Source of the DNA: Conoideocrella luteorostrata | Lineage: Eukaryota > Ascomycota > Sordariomycetes > Hypocreales > Clavicipitaceae | Direction: 5' to 3' | Assembly (NCBI GenBank): GCA_032433595.1 | Contig: JASWJB010000037.1 | Coordinates: 62,001 to 126,000, forward strand | Length of the DNA: 64,000 bases | Part shown: piece after piece, positions 11,335 through 23,600 of the stretch | How positions within the stretch are numbered: the first letter of the stretch is position 1 | Layout: every line of letters begins with the position of its first letter | The notes under the pieces: model-generated | Database searches by the model: none | Told to the model about the DNA's origin: nothing | Seen by the model: only the letters and a program-made list of their open reading frames with translations | Position numbers and translations under genes: made by a program

Positions 11335-11500
11335 GAAACAATAATAGAAACAAAAACAATTCAATTCATTATATCTGTATATAGAAGAAGAAGGAGGAGG
11401 AGAGGAATGCCCCCGAGCGCGCCATATAAAAGAGGCGCGGTAGGGTAACCACGTGATCTTGTCCGCTTATGTGCCCGTACGTTGACGAGGGATTCCAACA
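11335..11500 (-). repeat. LTR-like element C at the 5' edge of the GTPase remnant
   Basis: Read on the minus strand, it starts TGTTGGAATCCC at 11500, has CACGTGG 45 bp in, a TTTTATATGG box, a CTCCTCCTTCTTCTTC tract and ATGAATTGAATTG, and appears to end near ...TTGTTTCA at 11335. The order of motifs equals copy B at 8987. TG...CA termini and ~166 bp fit a small solo LTR. I found no matching target duplication, so the insertion is old or the boundary is off. Confidence 0.6.
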
Positions 11501-11567
11501 CCAAGTATGAAAAGTCTTGTATAATGAAGTCAATCTCTCCCAGATATAAAATTATAAGGCTGCAGTC

Positions 11568-14500
11568 CTACTCAAATGTACTTGTCGTCTCCATAGAGTA
11601 CTTGACTGAGCCCAGTGGATTTTGAGTGCCCATAGTTTCTATCATACCGTCAGGATCACCCCCATGAGAGGCAACTTGAAATGGGGTAAGACTGTTCGAA
11701 CCATGAAGGTTTAAATTGATGTTATGTTTTGCCAAAAGTCGTAAAATTTGAGCATGGCCGTAGTTTGCGGCTAGATGAGCCAGGCTCTGTTTCTCAGCGT
11801 CCGGGATTTCGTAATCAAACATCTTCTTCAGAAGTAGGTTTGTTGCGGCGATATGACCTCCGATTATGGCTAGCTCTAAAGCATTTCTGCCGTCATTGTC
11901 CCTCGTGCAGGCAAATGGTGCTAACCTACCTTCCCTAGTTGACTTTCTACCACCAAACATGAAAGAACCTAAAGAATTAATTCGGCTATGCGTTATGGTT
12001 TCGTCTTTCCCCAGAATCTGACTACGTGTGAACTGCGATGGCGTATACGAAGCAAACACCGATTTTGGTCGAGCAGACGCATTCACTATTCGATCTGCTT
12101 CAAGTAAATGTCTTAGAAAAGGAACATAACCGTTCTCGGCAACCAGATGAAGTGCCGTTTTCCCACACTTATCCGTAATATCGTATTCAGTGGTAAGGTC
12201 CAATAGCAGCTCAGGCGAAATCTCTGTACCACTTGCAGCTGCCACATGGATGGCATATTTGCCATCATTTTCGGGCATATCACGAGCGCCAGACTTGATC
12301 AAAAATTTGGCAAGGTTCTCAAATCCATTGATAATTGAGAAACGTAGTGCAACCATGACATCTGGAGAGGTTCCTTGCTTTTGGTCGGAATATGTCACTG
12401 GATCAAACTCCCGTATGGCATTTTCAATAAGTTTTACAGTAATATTTTTGTATAGCGTCCTTGATGCTGTTTTGTGGGCGAAAATGAACTTCTACTGTGG
12501 TGGATGCCGCCTCACGTGAGGCTTAGACTTGACCAATTTGGTTAAGATCAAATGGATCGTCTATAAGAAGGGTCTTTGCCCGCTTACTTAGAGAGTCGCC
12601 ACGATGCATAAGGCGTCATCGTCATGAATTGAATTGTTTGCCCTTTTAGAATTAAATTGAGCCCTTGGTGAGAACGCTGGCCTTGGGTTATTATGCCTAT
12701 TCTTCGCATTTGATGGTCAACCGCGCTCTTATTCCTACGATTTGATTGACAGACCATTTGATCTCGGTGGGAACAAGAGGTCTACGAACTGATTTGGGTT
12801 TAATTGGAGTCCTTTACAGAATTGAAGTTACCGTCACTGGGCGTGTGTCAGACACCGGTGTACGTGCGGTGTGAGTGTCTGCTTTGGGCCAACAAACTGT
12901 GTAGTTTCCGAGTGGTGACAGTGAATCATTGGACATGTTGCTTTTAAGCAAAAGGTCAATTTACTGCGGGGTCTCCCCGTCTGATAGCGAGTGTCCACGC
13001 GCTTTTCAGACACTTTTCTTGCGCTCTGGATTGCTTATTATTAAAATATTTAAAGCCGCCCAATGATGGTGTGGTTTGTCCGTCGATTTGAGCTCTGCGG
13101 ACGTGCTCTGAAATTAACGAAGTTACGATGGGAACTGGTGCTTCGCGGCAGATCGCAACTTCAACTGCATACTCCCCAGACTCAGACAACGCCAGGATAT
13201 TTACTCCAGCTTGCAGAAGGATATCACCGAAGGATGGATACTCGCTGGATTTCACGGGCGAGCGATCAGGATTCGAAGAACGGATTTCTCCATCCAGGAC
13301 GTCATCGAACCATAAATGCAGTACCGGTTTGGAGGATTTGCAAAACACTAAGCGCCTCATAGTATGTGCCAACTTAGATCGGTGATGAGCTTTAACGGGC
13401 CTAAGATATTCAAAATCATTGATTTTAACAACTCTGTCCTTTGTTCGAAGCATAAAACCTGTACAAATGGCCGTCGATGAATATTTTGAAGCTTGTCGGC
13501 CAAGTCGAAAGCCGTCCCACCTCCTTCATGTGAAACAAATGGACTAAGTCCTAGGTCCGTAATGTCGAAACAAACCTCAAGTGCAGCACTGTAAATTGGG
13601 CGCTTCATGGATTTGAGTAAGAAAAATAGTGGCCGATAACCAAGCAGCAGGCAGCTGAGCGGTTCTTCGTAAGATGTAACCGACATGTGAGAGAGGACAG
13701 CTTTAACGGCGCTCGAATTGAGGCAGACTGCTGCACAGTCCATATACGAAAGCCGTTGCAAGTCCCTGAGAGAGAGAGAAACTCACAGCCCTTCTTTCAT
13801 CAAAATATTGAGAATGGTTAAGAAATGGGTCCAAAAGCCGGCAGGTGCCCGCTAAAATCATCTAACGCTTGTTCGTCATCACTCTGTTGCCCCATTACGG
13901 CGTAGTGAAGTGCTGTACGACCGTAGATATTTTGTCGACCCAAAAGGCACACCCCCAGCACTCACGTATACTGAGGTCTGACACACACCCAGCAACGCTC
14001 CGTACACTTATGTGAAGGTTTCTCACTTAGGCCTCCGTTACTTCGTAGCAGCCTTTCTCTTGCCGAGATCAAATGGTTGCGTAAGTTGCTTGCCTCTTAT
14101 GGAGCAACTGCGCACTTCAACTAGACAAAACAATGAATGAATGTGTGTGGCACAAAGCCAAGTAAACTTCGGGGGAAAACTTCTGTCAATTCTTGAATGG
14201 TGGATACTGATGTCTCTTGAAGGGCACCATCGCACTACTTATAGCTATACTATTTGATCTGACCAAATTGGCCAAGTCCACAACTCCGTGAATGCAAGCT
14301 TGTCACCCTAGAGGATCATTTCCGCCCACATAATATCTGTATCGAATCGAGGGGACCTTTCCGCATCAACAGTCGCACTACATCTATATGTTGATGAAGT
14401 AATATATTTCGACCATGAGAGATTAGAAAACCAAATGTTTCCACGGCGCCAAGAATCGCGTTGTGAGGAAGAGATCGCCCCTTCAGGTCAGGTTGCTTGT

Positions 14501-15955
14501 CATTGAGTATGCTTGAGGTTTTGTGCTCAGTGAACTGAGTAGCAAGAAGTTGTTCTGTGGTCTTTACATCGCCGTTGAAGGCAGCTAGTGCGACAGAGCT
14601 ATTCCATGCAATACGCTTACACAAGACCTCGACAACTTGGAAGTCTGCCATTTTTATTGCATGTTCGGTAGATTCGTAATAAACCTCACACAATTGTTCT
14701 ATCTCGAGGCTCAAAATTTGCGTAACTTCATCCACCGTATTTTGAATAGCATCTGAAGCTCGATGCCCATGATATAAATGACGCTCAAGGTTTGACGAGT
14801 TACAAATTTCCCAAAGCAATTGTCTCGCGCCACTGCTCTGGAAATACGACTCAAGAGGACCACGATTTGATAATATTTTTTGGAGGGACGAAAAGTATAT
14901 GATCCAGATGTAAGCCTATGGCCAGCATGAAAGAGCGCAAGTCTGGTTTTACGCCAAGTTCAATGAAGATTGACACAGTATGCAGAGTCCCTCCTCTTCA
15001 TGATTTCCCAACAGAGAAGACCTAACGCCTAGATATCACACTTGTTTACATCTACCGAGTTTCAATTGACCGAGTTTTGCGTGGTAATCTCCGGAGTCTT
15101 GTATCTGGGTGCAGTTAGCTGAATGTATGGCATAATTTCTGCCGGGAAATTAAATTCACATTTCCGTTCCTCTATATACTCCCTCATCCGCCGTATCATG
15201 ACTTCTTGACCCAAGGATAGAGAGCCCAAAGTCGTTTCTTTTTGTCGCATACCTTCTACAATAAGGACATTGTCCAACTTAAGATCTCCATGAATGATGC
15301 CAGCGAGGTGAAGCTCGCTCACTCCGTTCATCACATCGCGACATAGTTTAATCTTCTGAAATCCGCGGAGGCTCGGATTGCCCAGCAAAAATTGCCTAAG
15401 AGTTTCACCTGGGGCCAATTCCGTGACTAGGAACGGGATTGATCCTTCCCCCACATTCTAGCTGTATCCGAGCAAGTTGAGAATATTTTCGCATGCTGCC
15501 AAGGGAGGGTGGTTTATAACCTCAATGTCTTTCAGAACACATGCCACACGACTCTGGAAAGCCTCAAGATCGGAATCTCCACGAGGGAGCTTCACCTTCT
15601 TAACAGCGACCAAGTCTCTGGATGGAGATATTCGATTGAAACATCACCAAACCCTGTACGAGGCGCCTTCGCCTAACTTGCATTGCTCCGGCAGGTTCTC
15701 CGACTTATATATATCGAGATGTAGTGGCAGGACTGTAACTAGAAGATCTTGCAAAGAACGAATGGCTTTGCCCGGAAGGTTCGAGAAGCCACCGAGGGAA
15801 GGCACAAGAGTCTGCGGCCTCCACGCTGATCGGGCTATGTCCTACGCCCCGGATAATTAGATTGGGACGTACACAATTGCAAGACTCTCGAAAAAAAGAC
15901 CAAATAGTATGGATGAGTTTCCTACCTCTGGCAAGCTCTCCATATTAGTAGCCAT
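11568..15955 (-). pseudogene. Kinase-ankyrin repeat protein pseudogene
   Basis: Read from ATG 15955. A 10-codon first exon (ends LPE at 15926) and an 84-bp intron (15842-15925) lead into DIARSAWRPQTLVPSLGG. A protein kinase domain follows: glycine loop LGEGASYRVW, VAVKK (the VAIK lysine), catalytic loop HGDLKLDN near 15300, PRYKTPE, and a subdomain IX block ALGLLCWEIM near 15015. Ankyrin repeats follow at ~14800-14340, ~13930-12960 and 12400-11568 (GKTALHLVAENG, GRNALELAIIGGH). The frame is broken: TGA after RVW, TAG after LGYS (15459), TAG inside the subdomain IX region, several frame changes, and a 402-bp element inserted in an ankyrin repeat at 13930. The DFG region is not recognisable. 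It is a dead copy of a fungal kinase-ankyrin gene, perhaps an allorecognition or signalling sensor (inference). Confidence 0.8.
13931..14332 (+). mobile_element. 402-bp short mobile element, copy 2, inserted in the ankyrin region
   Basis: Begins TTTGTCGACCC and ends CCGCCCACATA, with ATAT on both sides (13927-13930 and 14333-14336). Removing the element plus one ATAT rejoins the minus-strand reading DTD-I-YGRTALHYAV, a canonical ankyrin start. The insertion therefore hit a coding repeat, and the 4-bp duplication is real. The element is homologous end to end to copy 1 at 9861-10264. Confidence 0.8.
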
Positions 15956-16319
15956 GGATCCAACAGTAGTTTGGGCCTTCCAGAGGTACAACTGAAGATA
16001 GTTCTTCCGCGGCTCCAACAGCTGCGCACAATTGAATGGTTAACACTCGGTATGAGCCCTTAGGCTGTAATGGAGTAGTAGCACGTGGCCGCTTGTTTAT
16101 CATTTGCTAGATTTTAGGGCTGTCAGCAACTGAAAAAATGAGCGGCTGAGCTGCAAGCCATCAGCCACTTCAATTTGATAGGGTGATACAATTCGTGTAT
16201 CCGCTTTTTCCCCTCGAATGCGAACATCTCTAGCAAACAAAGGGGGAACTGCCTCTACTCCCCTAATCTCGACCTGTTCAATAGTCACAGACCCCAGTAG
16301 AGCCCTCGCATCAGTAAAC
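15956..16319. promoter_or_regulatory. Divergent promoter region between the kinase-ankyrin and HeLo-like genes
   Basis: The 364 bp between the two outward-facing start codons (minus at 15955, plus at 16320) must have held both promoters. I see no conserved motif I can name. Head-to-head spacing this short would allow co-regulation of the pair. Confidence 0.5.
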
Positions 16320-17679
16320 ATGGCTGATATCATTGGAATCACTAGCCTTGTCATTTCAATCTTCGAACAGACACTCAAGTTAGGGGAGAGAACCGATCAG
16401 CTAATCTTAGACATTAGAGCATTCGACGACGTGTCATATCCGCATCCGTCATACCCTTTACGTTCTGATTATCAAGGAACACTTGGCTGATGTCTATAAA
16501 CGGGATACTAAGCGCCTCCGGCAGCAAATCGGTGTCGAACACAATCGCAATGGTCTCCTCAAGGCTCCTTTTTTTAGCGAATCCAGAATATATGACACCA
16601 AGACCCTATTTGAGTCGTCCCCCGAAAATATACAAGAGGAAGTTATGCTTGATCTTGGAGAAGCGGAGACCGTAATCAGCGAGGCCACAAAAATCCTTGA
16701 AACTAAATATGCAAAGGCTGTAACTTCCAGATCTACAAATACCTTATCGATAGCTCCGACGCATCAAGTGAAGCTGTATTTCTCCAGTTTAACCAATTCC
16801 CGGCTGTCAGCTTCCACTTCCCCTATCCAAATGACTAGTTGGTCAATTACGGGGTAAGAAGCGGGTTGAGAATGTGATAACACGTTTTACTGAGCTAAAT
16901 GAGAGAATACGGGGAAAGTAAAGCTCTCATCATTGGCCTTGATCTCAAAGGACACTTGGAAAGGCTTCAACTTGATTCTTCGGCAAGACAACTAGGGTTT
17001 GATTTTAACGCCAATTTACGATTAATGACTGATACAAGACCAAACTCTTCTTTGAGCTTAGAAATGAACGCAAGTGTCTTTGCAACAGAGGTGTCAGCAT
17101 GCGTGCCAGTGGAGGAGAGTTTATTCCTGGCGGTATGGAACGGAAATACAATCTTGTTGGAGCAGAGACCTTACCAAGCAGACCTAAATGAACCTTCGAA
17201 GCTCGATGCTCGTACAGCTGATCAGATGGACGCGTTGGTCAGGCTGCGTCAGCAGCCGCGGGAAACGGTTTTCAGGATTCCCCCATGTTATTGGTGGACT
17301 TATCTTCCAGAGGAACGTCGAATTTGCTTAGCTTTCAAGGTCGAATCAGGCTTGGCACAACCACCAGTAAGCCTGGGCTATCTGCTAAATCTGGATCTCA
17401 AATTGTCGCTCAATAAAAAGTTCGCGCTGGCATACAGTCTTGCGATATGCTTGGCCCAGTTCCAGGTAGTTGGGTGGGTGAGTGCACAAAACAATATGGT
17501 TTGTCATGCTTGCTCAAGTGCTATTCATTTAACATGCGTATTCAGGTACATGAAAGCTTTCGGAGCGGCAATATTCTTTTCTGGACAACCGAAACCATAT
17601 CTCGCGGTGCGCCGGCTCCGCCCCCGCGCCATCATCAACTTGGTAGGACCGGGTCGTACCACCAAATTCTAACCTAAGG
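16320..17679 (+). pseudogene. HeLo-like (prion-inhibition/propagation) pseudokinase protein, degraded
   Basis: The ATG at 16320 opens MADIIGITSLVISIFEQTLK followed by LGERTDQLILDIRAFDD, a start I associate with the fungal family annotated as prion-inhibition and propagation HeLo domain plus a kinase-like C-terminal domain. Pieces then follow in shifted frames: QGTLADVYK (~16475), KKRVENVITRFTELNERI (~16855), and a long piece to 17477 with LLEQRPY, DARTADQMDAL, FRIPPCYWW and QFQVVGW. A canonical intron, 17478-17545 (GTGAGT...TTCAG, 68 bp), joins GW to VHESFRSGNILFW. That is the family's degenerate catalytic loop: His kept, Asp and Lys lost, hence pseudokinase. After this the frame is lost again before the usual tail. 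There are at least three frame changes. The likely intact role is a membrane-targeting cell-death effector in non-self recognition, by family analogy only. Confidence 0.65.
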
Positions 17680-20600
17680 CTGCAGATATTGCACGACTGC
17701 AGCGAGCCGAATATTGTATACGCCTGCGCCCACAACCTAGTGTTCCAAGAAATTACCCAACGACTTTCTTATAATCGTAGCCGTACATGGCGTAGGGGCT
17801 GGTGGAACTAGCTCAGGATATGCCCAGTGAGCAAAGTACAGCTCACTTAGCCAGGCCTGAGCAGTGCCTGAGTAGTTCCTAAGCGAGACAAGTACAGGCG
17901 GCGATGTAAAATATTAGTTTTATCAGCCTAATAGAGTCTGACTACTAGCAAGTACATGGAAGTTATGGGGCGCGCCACTTGTAGCCTTTCTCACCCGTTC
18001 AGTCCGCGTTGTACCAGCACCCATCATACCAACGGCAAGGGGTAGGATTTTCTCCTGCTTTGGTTGAGACGTCATTGGCCTTAATTAAATTGCGAAATGA
18101 TGCACTGAATAGAACCACCAGTTCTTGAGCGTCGAGCCGGGGCAGCATCGACTCTTTTTCGACTTGCATGGTGCGTCGGAAGATACGCAATCTGCATGAA
18201 GAAGGGCTACGTATGGCATAATGATAAGGTGCATTCGTGCTAAAGCTGGGGATAAATAGCAGAGTCGCTCTAACCTGGACGGCTTCGGCATGTCATGGTC
18301 ATTTATCGAAAGTCCAATCTTCTCGAATGTCTCTCTCCTAGCTATTTGATCAGCGCAACGGGGTTAACATTTATCATTATGTATTCAGCAGAGGATTGAT
18401 TAGTAGATGAAAAAACGGTTCGTCCTGAGGAGGCAAAGACCAGCAAAAGAATTATACATGGGTTTTTGTTGTGGCTGTCGGCCTTGTCGCCCGAGAGCGC
18501 AGCGTGATTAGAGAATAGTCGCGGAAGGCTTGCATGCATCAACAAGATATCCCGTAAGTCGCCACATCGATCGGTGCATAGCAGTATCAGGATGACCCCT
18601 CACTTGCAAACTAGCAACGTGTCTCGAAGAGGGAAATAAGGCGGCTGGCATCTGCGCAATCGGATTATTGCTGCCTAGGAGTCGGATGAGCTCACAATTG
18701 CTGCTAAGGCCTTTTGGTATTGGAAACACATACGTACCATTACAACAAGGCTCAAGCTTGCCATTATAGGGGCTTCATAATACAGAGATGGATCCAAATA
18801 CTAACTCCCCTCAAGTTGTTCGGACGGTCTATCAGGACTGGAATCGGCTCAATCCTCTTGGACCTGCTTTGCGGTGCGTCTATCCCCGGCAGACTGGCGA
18901 TCATCAGTGCAAGTGATGTGCTGGTTTACGCTTATATGTATTATCTGAGTTGACAGAATAACGGCTCGATTGGTTTTTTGATTACCAAAATTAACAGCTT
19001 TTTGATAGGAACGAAGAGGGTCAAGGTGCTGTAATAGGAATGTTGGATAGTTATGTGGCACTTGCTTGGTACATGACCACGTGATACGTTCTGTTTCAAT
19101 TACGGCAAAATTTAACACCGAGCGTCGTCTCTCGTAGGACGGAATTCTACGAGCATATAACTGCACATTTAATCAACAAAGGGCATAGATCTTTGTTTAA
19201 CCTGGGAAAGCAGCAATGGCACAAAATAATAATACCAAAAAGAGAACAAGTGGTCGCCTTTGAGGGCAAGCAGTATGTGACCTTAGGGAGACATTTCATC
19301 AACTACAGGCAGAGATATTAACAGAGGGTGGTAGTTAGTGCTTCAGACGCATCTTTGTACATCGTGTTACAGCAATCACTTAAGATGGTGGTGAATCTAA
19401 TCATTTATAAGAGAGGTCTAGTAGCGGAGAGCCGCTCTTGCAAACACCTATTAGTATCTAATAGCGGCATCGTCTCAGCATCACTATTCCGTGTTCCGTC
19501 CTGTTGTCGAATCTATCGGCCACATGTATCTATGGAGGTCTCGAGACAATCTTCCTGACGGTCTCAGGGAATCATTTATCTTGAACTCGTTGGGAGAACT
19601 GATTGCGAAGCGGACGGAATTCCTGACGAGATTTAAAGGATATCAAGACTAATTCCTCGTCGAGTTAGCTATAGTGTGGGCGAAAAGGACCCTCTGCGTT
19701 GAAGGAATTGCTCTCACATGGATTTTGGACTTGGCCGATTTAGTCAGATTCGGTAAATTTGCTATAATAGAGGCCCTTGCCGCCCTTCTTACTTTGAATT
19801 ATGTCTTTGTTTTAAGCTTGAGTCCCTGTGCTATCATGCTTGTATTGCCTTGGGTTGATACACTGGAATGCAAGAACTTTTTCGCTGATCAGAATTAGCC
19901 ATAGTCGCTAAATTGTGACACTATCAGCCGCGGTCTGCAAACGTCCTAGCCAACAGTTTCCATGATATAAACCATTTACTAAACATACCGCTTGAACTGT
20001 ATCGATAAGTAGGCTTGGAGATTCGTTTCCTATCCTGGATCTGCAAATCGGCTGTTTGAAAACGACGCTATCAAGCCATCACTGCCAGCGCGGCCGGATC
20101 TCTGGGGTGCCCATCATCTAATCTCGCTTCCTCCATTCTGGATCAAATTGTAGATTCGCTCCAGCGAAGATACTCGCATCTAATAGCTCGATTAATTCTC
20201 GTCAAACAGGTAGACACCAGCACGTGGATCCGGTATTATTCAAACGCCACGTGGCACTCACAGGACGCTGAAAGTGAGAATTCAGAGAATCGATGGCCAG
20301 CGGTTTTTGGGTTGGAAATTATATGCAAATGCTTTGTATATGTATTCTTCCGTGTGTAGAGTGCGTATCGAGATGACTTGGAGAATGGATCTTCATCAAC
20401 GTTCTCATGCGCAACTATGTTTCTTCTGCCACTGGAATTGTAGAACTGTCAGGGAAGCGATATTGGGGCTCTTAATGACCCGAATAGTATAGGCGATGAC
20501 TCGCAAGTATATATAAGTCGCGCCGAGACTTCAATTTCAATACTCGTTCGCTATAGTACACTATCGTCCGAGGAACTGTCAGCACTGGGACTTTGATATC

Positions 20601-23600
20601 GACAACCGTCTGCTATCGCTCAGAAAACCGTGTGATTCAGTCCTGATGGGTATTCGATATTTAAACAAACTCTGACAAGGTTCGAGATATAGCTTCGCGA
20701 TTCTATGTTGTAGGGACCAACTGAGCGGTCTTCAAAATGCTTCGATGAGCCGGCCATGCCTCGTCCAGCCCATTATCAACTTTTTGTGTACTATCGAACC
20801 TCAGCGTTAGTTTTCTTCCACAAAGATGTCATTACTTAACTTTGTTGTTGGAGGAAGAGATTATCAGTAATCTCATGATCCGTAGGAAGCAAACAACGCA
20901 CGGAGGATTTGGCATTGTTCGTCATGAGTTCAAAGCCTAGACAAACAGTGTTACAGGACAAAGCCGTGTTTGAAAAAGGAAACCAACGGTGGCGCCTTCC
21001 AGCCTTTGTTCTTCATTACGCTCGCTCCCCATAGTCAAGAATGGCAGACCGCGCGATTGATGGCGTTTCCGTCGTCTAAAGATTGCAACACAGTCAAGTT
21101 AGTTTGGTTCGTCATGTACGTACTAGATGCGATACCCAACCCATTAGATGCAGCTACACCATCTAGAAGTATTATTTCTTCGTGAGGAGCTGGCAACGCA
21201 ATCGTTCCTGATATTGACAGCGTTGTGACCCCCGAAATCCAGCGGGACAGTTGTTGACGAGAGGCATGCCTCAACATGGTAGCTTTCAAAACCTATGTCC
21301 TAGGACCCCGGCGATTGACAATGTCGAGACGCTCGTGATAGAACGAATATGAGGCTACTATCTCTGCTAAATGTTTGCTAGAAGGCATCATCAGATTAAA
21401 GGCTTGATCGTCTGCAAACTTTGTGCGTCGGCCACGCCTCGCTACATCGAAATTTACGGACCCTAGGTATCACAAAAATCAGTACATCGTGAATGATCTC
21501 AGCACAGCTAGAGGCTCAGTAGCAGGAGGCGTGCTTTGAAGGGTTCGGCAGCGACACACCTGTATTTCAAGCCTCAAGTTTGGCGTTATTACAATGTCGT
21601 TCTTGCTCACGGCTCGATATCGCTTCTGGTTTCGAGAAGGCTTTGTTTCCTATGCTTGTTAGTTTTTCAACGGACGGGCAGGACAGCTCGAGGTATTCTG
21701 AAGGCATTGTAGATCAGGAACAACACCGCCACCAGAGCTGGAGCTGAGACCAGTAGTCGCCTGAACGTCAAGGGGGGCTCAGGCTTCCAACTCAGTTCCT
21801 CCTCACACGGGCTAGTTCATGACCGCGGCCTAAATTCTACTGTTGGGTTTGAATTCGTATCTTCTCATGTTTCGCTCTACGACTACAGGTAAACATAGGA
21901 TATAGTTTGTTCTTTGAGTGTCATAAAACGCAGGCTTTCTATGCATAACAATCAGTCCTTGTCATCCTAGGTCCCTGAAACGGTGTAAACACAGGGGCTA
22001 CAGTGTATACACATATCAGCAACACGTTATTCGTCAGTAGAAGAGGGGCTAGCAACAGACCATGGGCATATAGCTTCTACTTGGGCGTGGTCCCAGCTCG
22101 GGAATCTAGCTACGCATCATTACAGTCGAATGAGCAATTTTCTATCATTATGATGATTTAGGCGGCCCGTAGATATGTTTTTTTTTTTTTGCATTTCATG
22201 CACCGACTATATCCACACTATAATCTTGTCTAATGTTTTAACGGCTATTCAGGCGACAACACTGGCAATTTCATTCCCTATAGCACTGGAGGAAACTCTC
22301 AAATATGCAGATGCTACAATGCTAGCCTCTGGATGAAGATATGCTTGCCAAGCATTCGAATCAGCCCCAGGGTCAAACACACCAGAAGGCTGACGCTAGA
22401 CCGAGACTGGTCTGAACCCTTCACTTTGCAGGAAGACAGGTGCTCGTGCCCCCCTGCCTAGCCGGGCAGTCAGCTGTACGTACGTGCTTTGTTGACACAC
22501 GGTCCATCTTGAAAGCATAGAGTGAATCTGTAGTCAAACGGAATCTCAAATATCCCCACTGCAGATCGTTGTCCACATCTACGTCCTGTTCAACTGACGA
22601 CGCAGTCTTCTAGACAAGAAAATGTAGATATGTTTCTGTCGTTACGCGAGTAGCTTCACATAGTACACAAGTCATCAGGCCATTCTGTTCAAAAGACACC
22701 TGAGATTCGTCACTTCATCGCGTCAGCCTGAATCTTGAGCCTCTAGGAGTTGGCGATCGAGCCGCAATAGTAACATGAGTTCGCCAGCCTGATAAATATG
22801 CTCATCATTGGCAGCACGTCATGATGTGGCCAGAAAACTTCGTTATAGCAGAAATCTATTGTTTCTAGTTGCCTGGTAAATGGCTTCAGTTGAGACGACT
22901 GTTGTCATCATCAGTTGCCCCGTCTTTCAGAGGCTACCATGTGACGCGGCACCCACAAAGAGACGCGTCCAACCTCACGATAATCTGATGTCGAAGTGAA
23001 TTGCAGATGTTCTAGTCCAGAGTCTCCGCAACCACTTTATGATAATACACCAAGAGCTTCAATTTGGCCGTTAGTACACATTCAGAATAGAGGATGCCCG
23101 TCCACAGCATTTCGTCGTACTTCATTGATAGTGGCCACAGCACAAAAGATCACTGTGCAAGGATACTGTGGCTAGGTCCTCGCTACTCGCACAGCACATC
23201 ATTTTGCCCCCCAGAAAGGCTGTGGAAGCTATCACACCTTGTAGCCGTTTGTCGATAGCTCTTGTACGAAGACAAAGCATTGCTTATACATTCTGTCCGG
23301 GGCAGCTTGATCCTCTACAGCTGCCCTGTGCTCCGTATTCTCCAACTTACACCACTGCACTCTCTAGGAACTGAAGTAGGACTCCATATCCCAGTAATCA
23401 ACCCGTCCTATGTAGACGCTTATCATCTCAAGGACCGTGGCATTCACAAATCTCCATCTCAATGGTGCCTAATACCCCTCCCCTCCCCCTCCAACCAAAA
23501 GTCGAATTCACTTGACCATGGGAGTCTGTATATTATGACATGGGTCCTGGTTCCAAGGCAGCGCGATCCCGTTGATTCACTTCAATGCTTTCAGCCCCAT

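Noticed and set aside
20495..20530. TATATATAAG promoter-like box in the gene desert
   Set aside because: No coding sequence follows within a plausible distance, so I did not list a gene or promoter.
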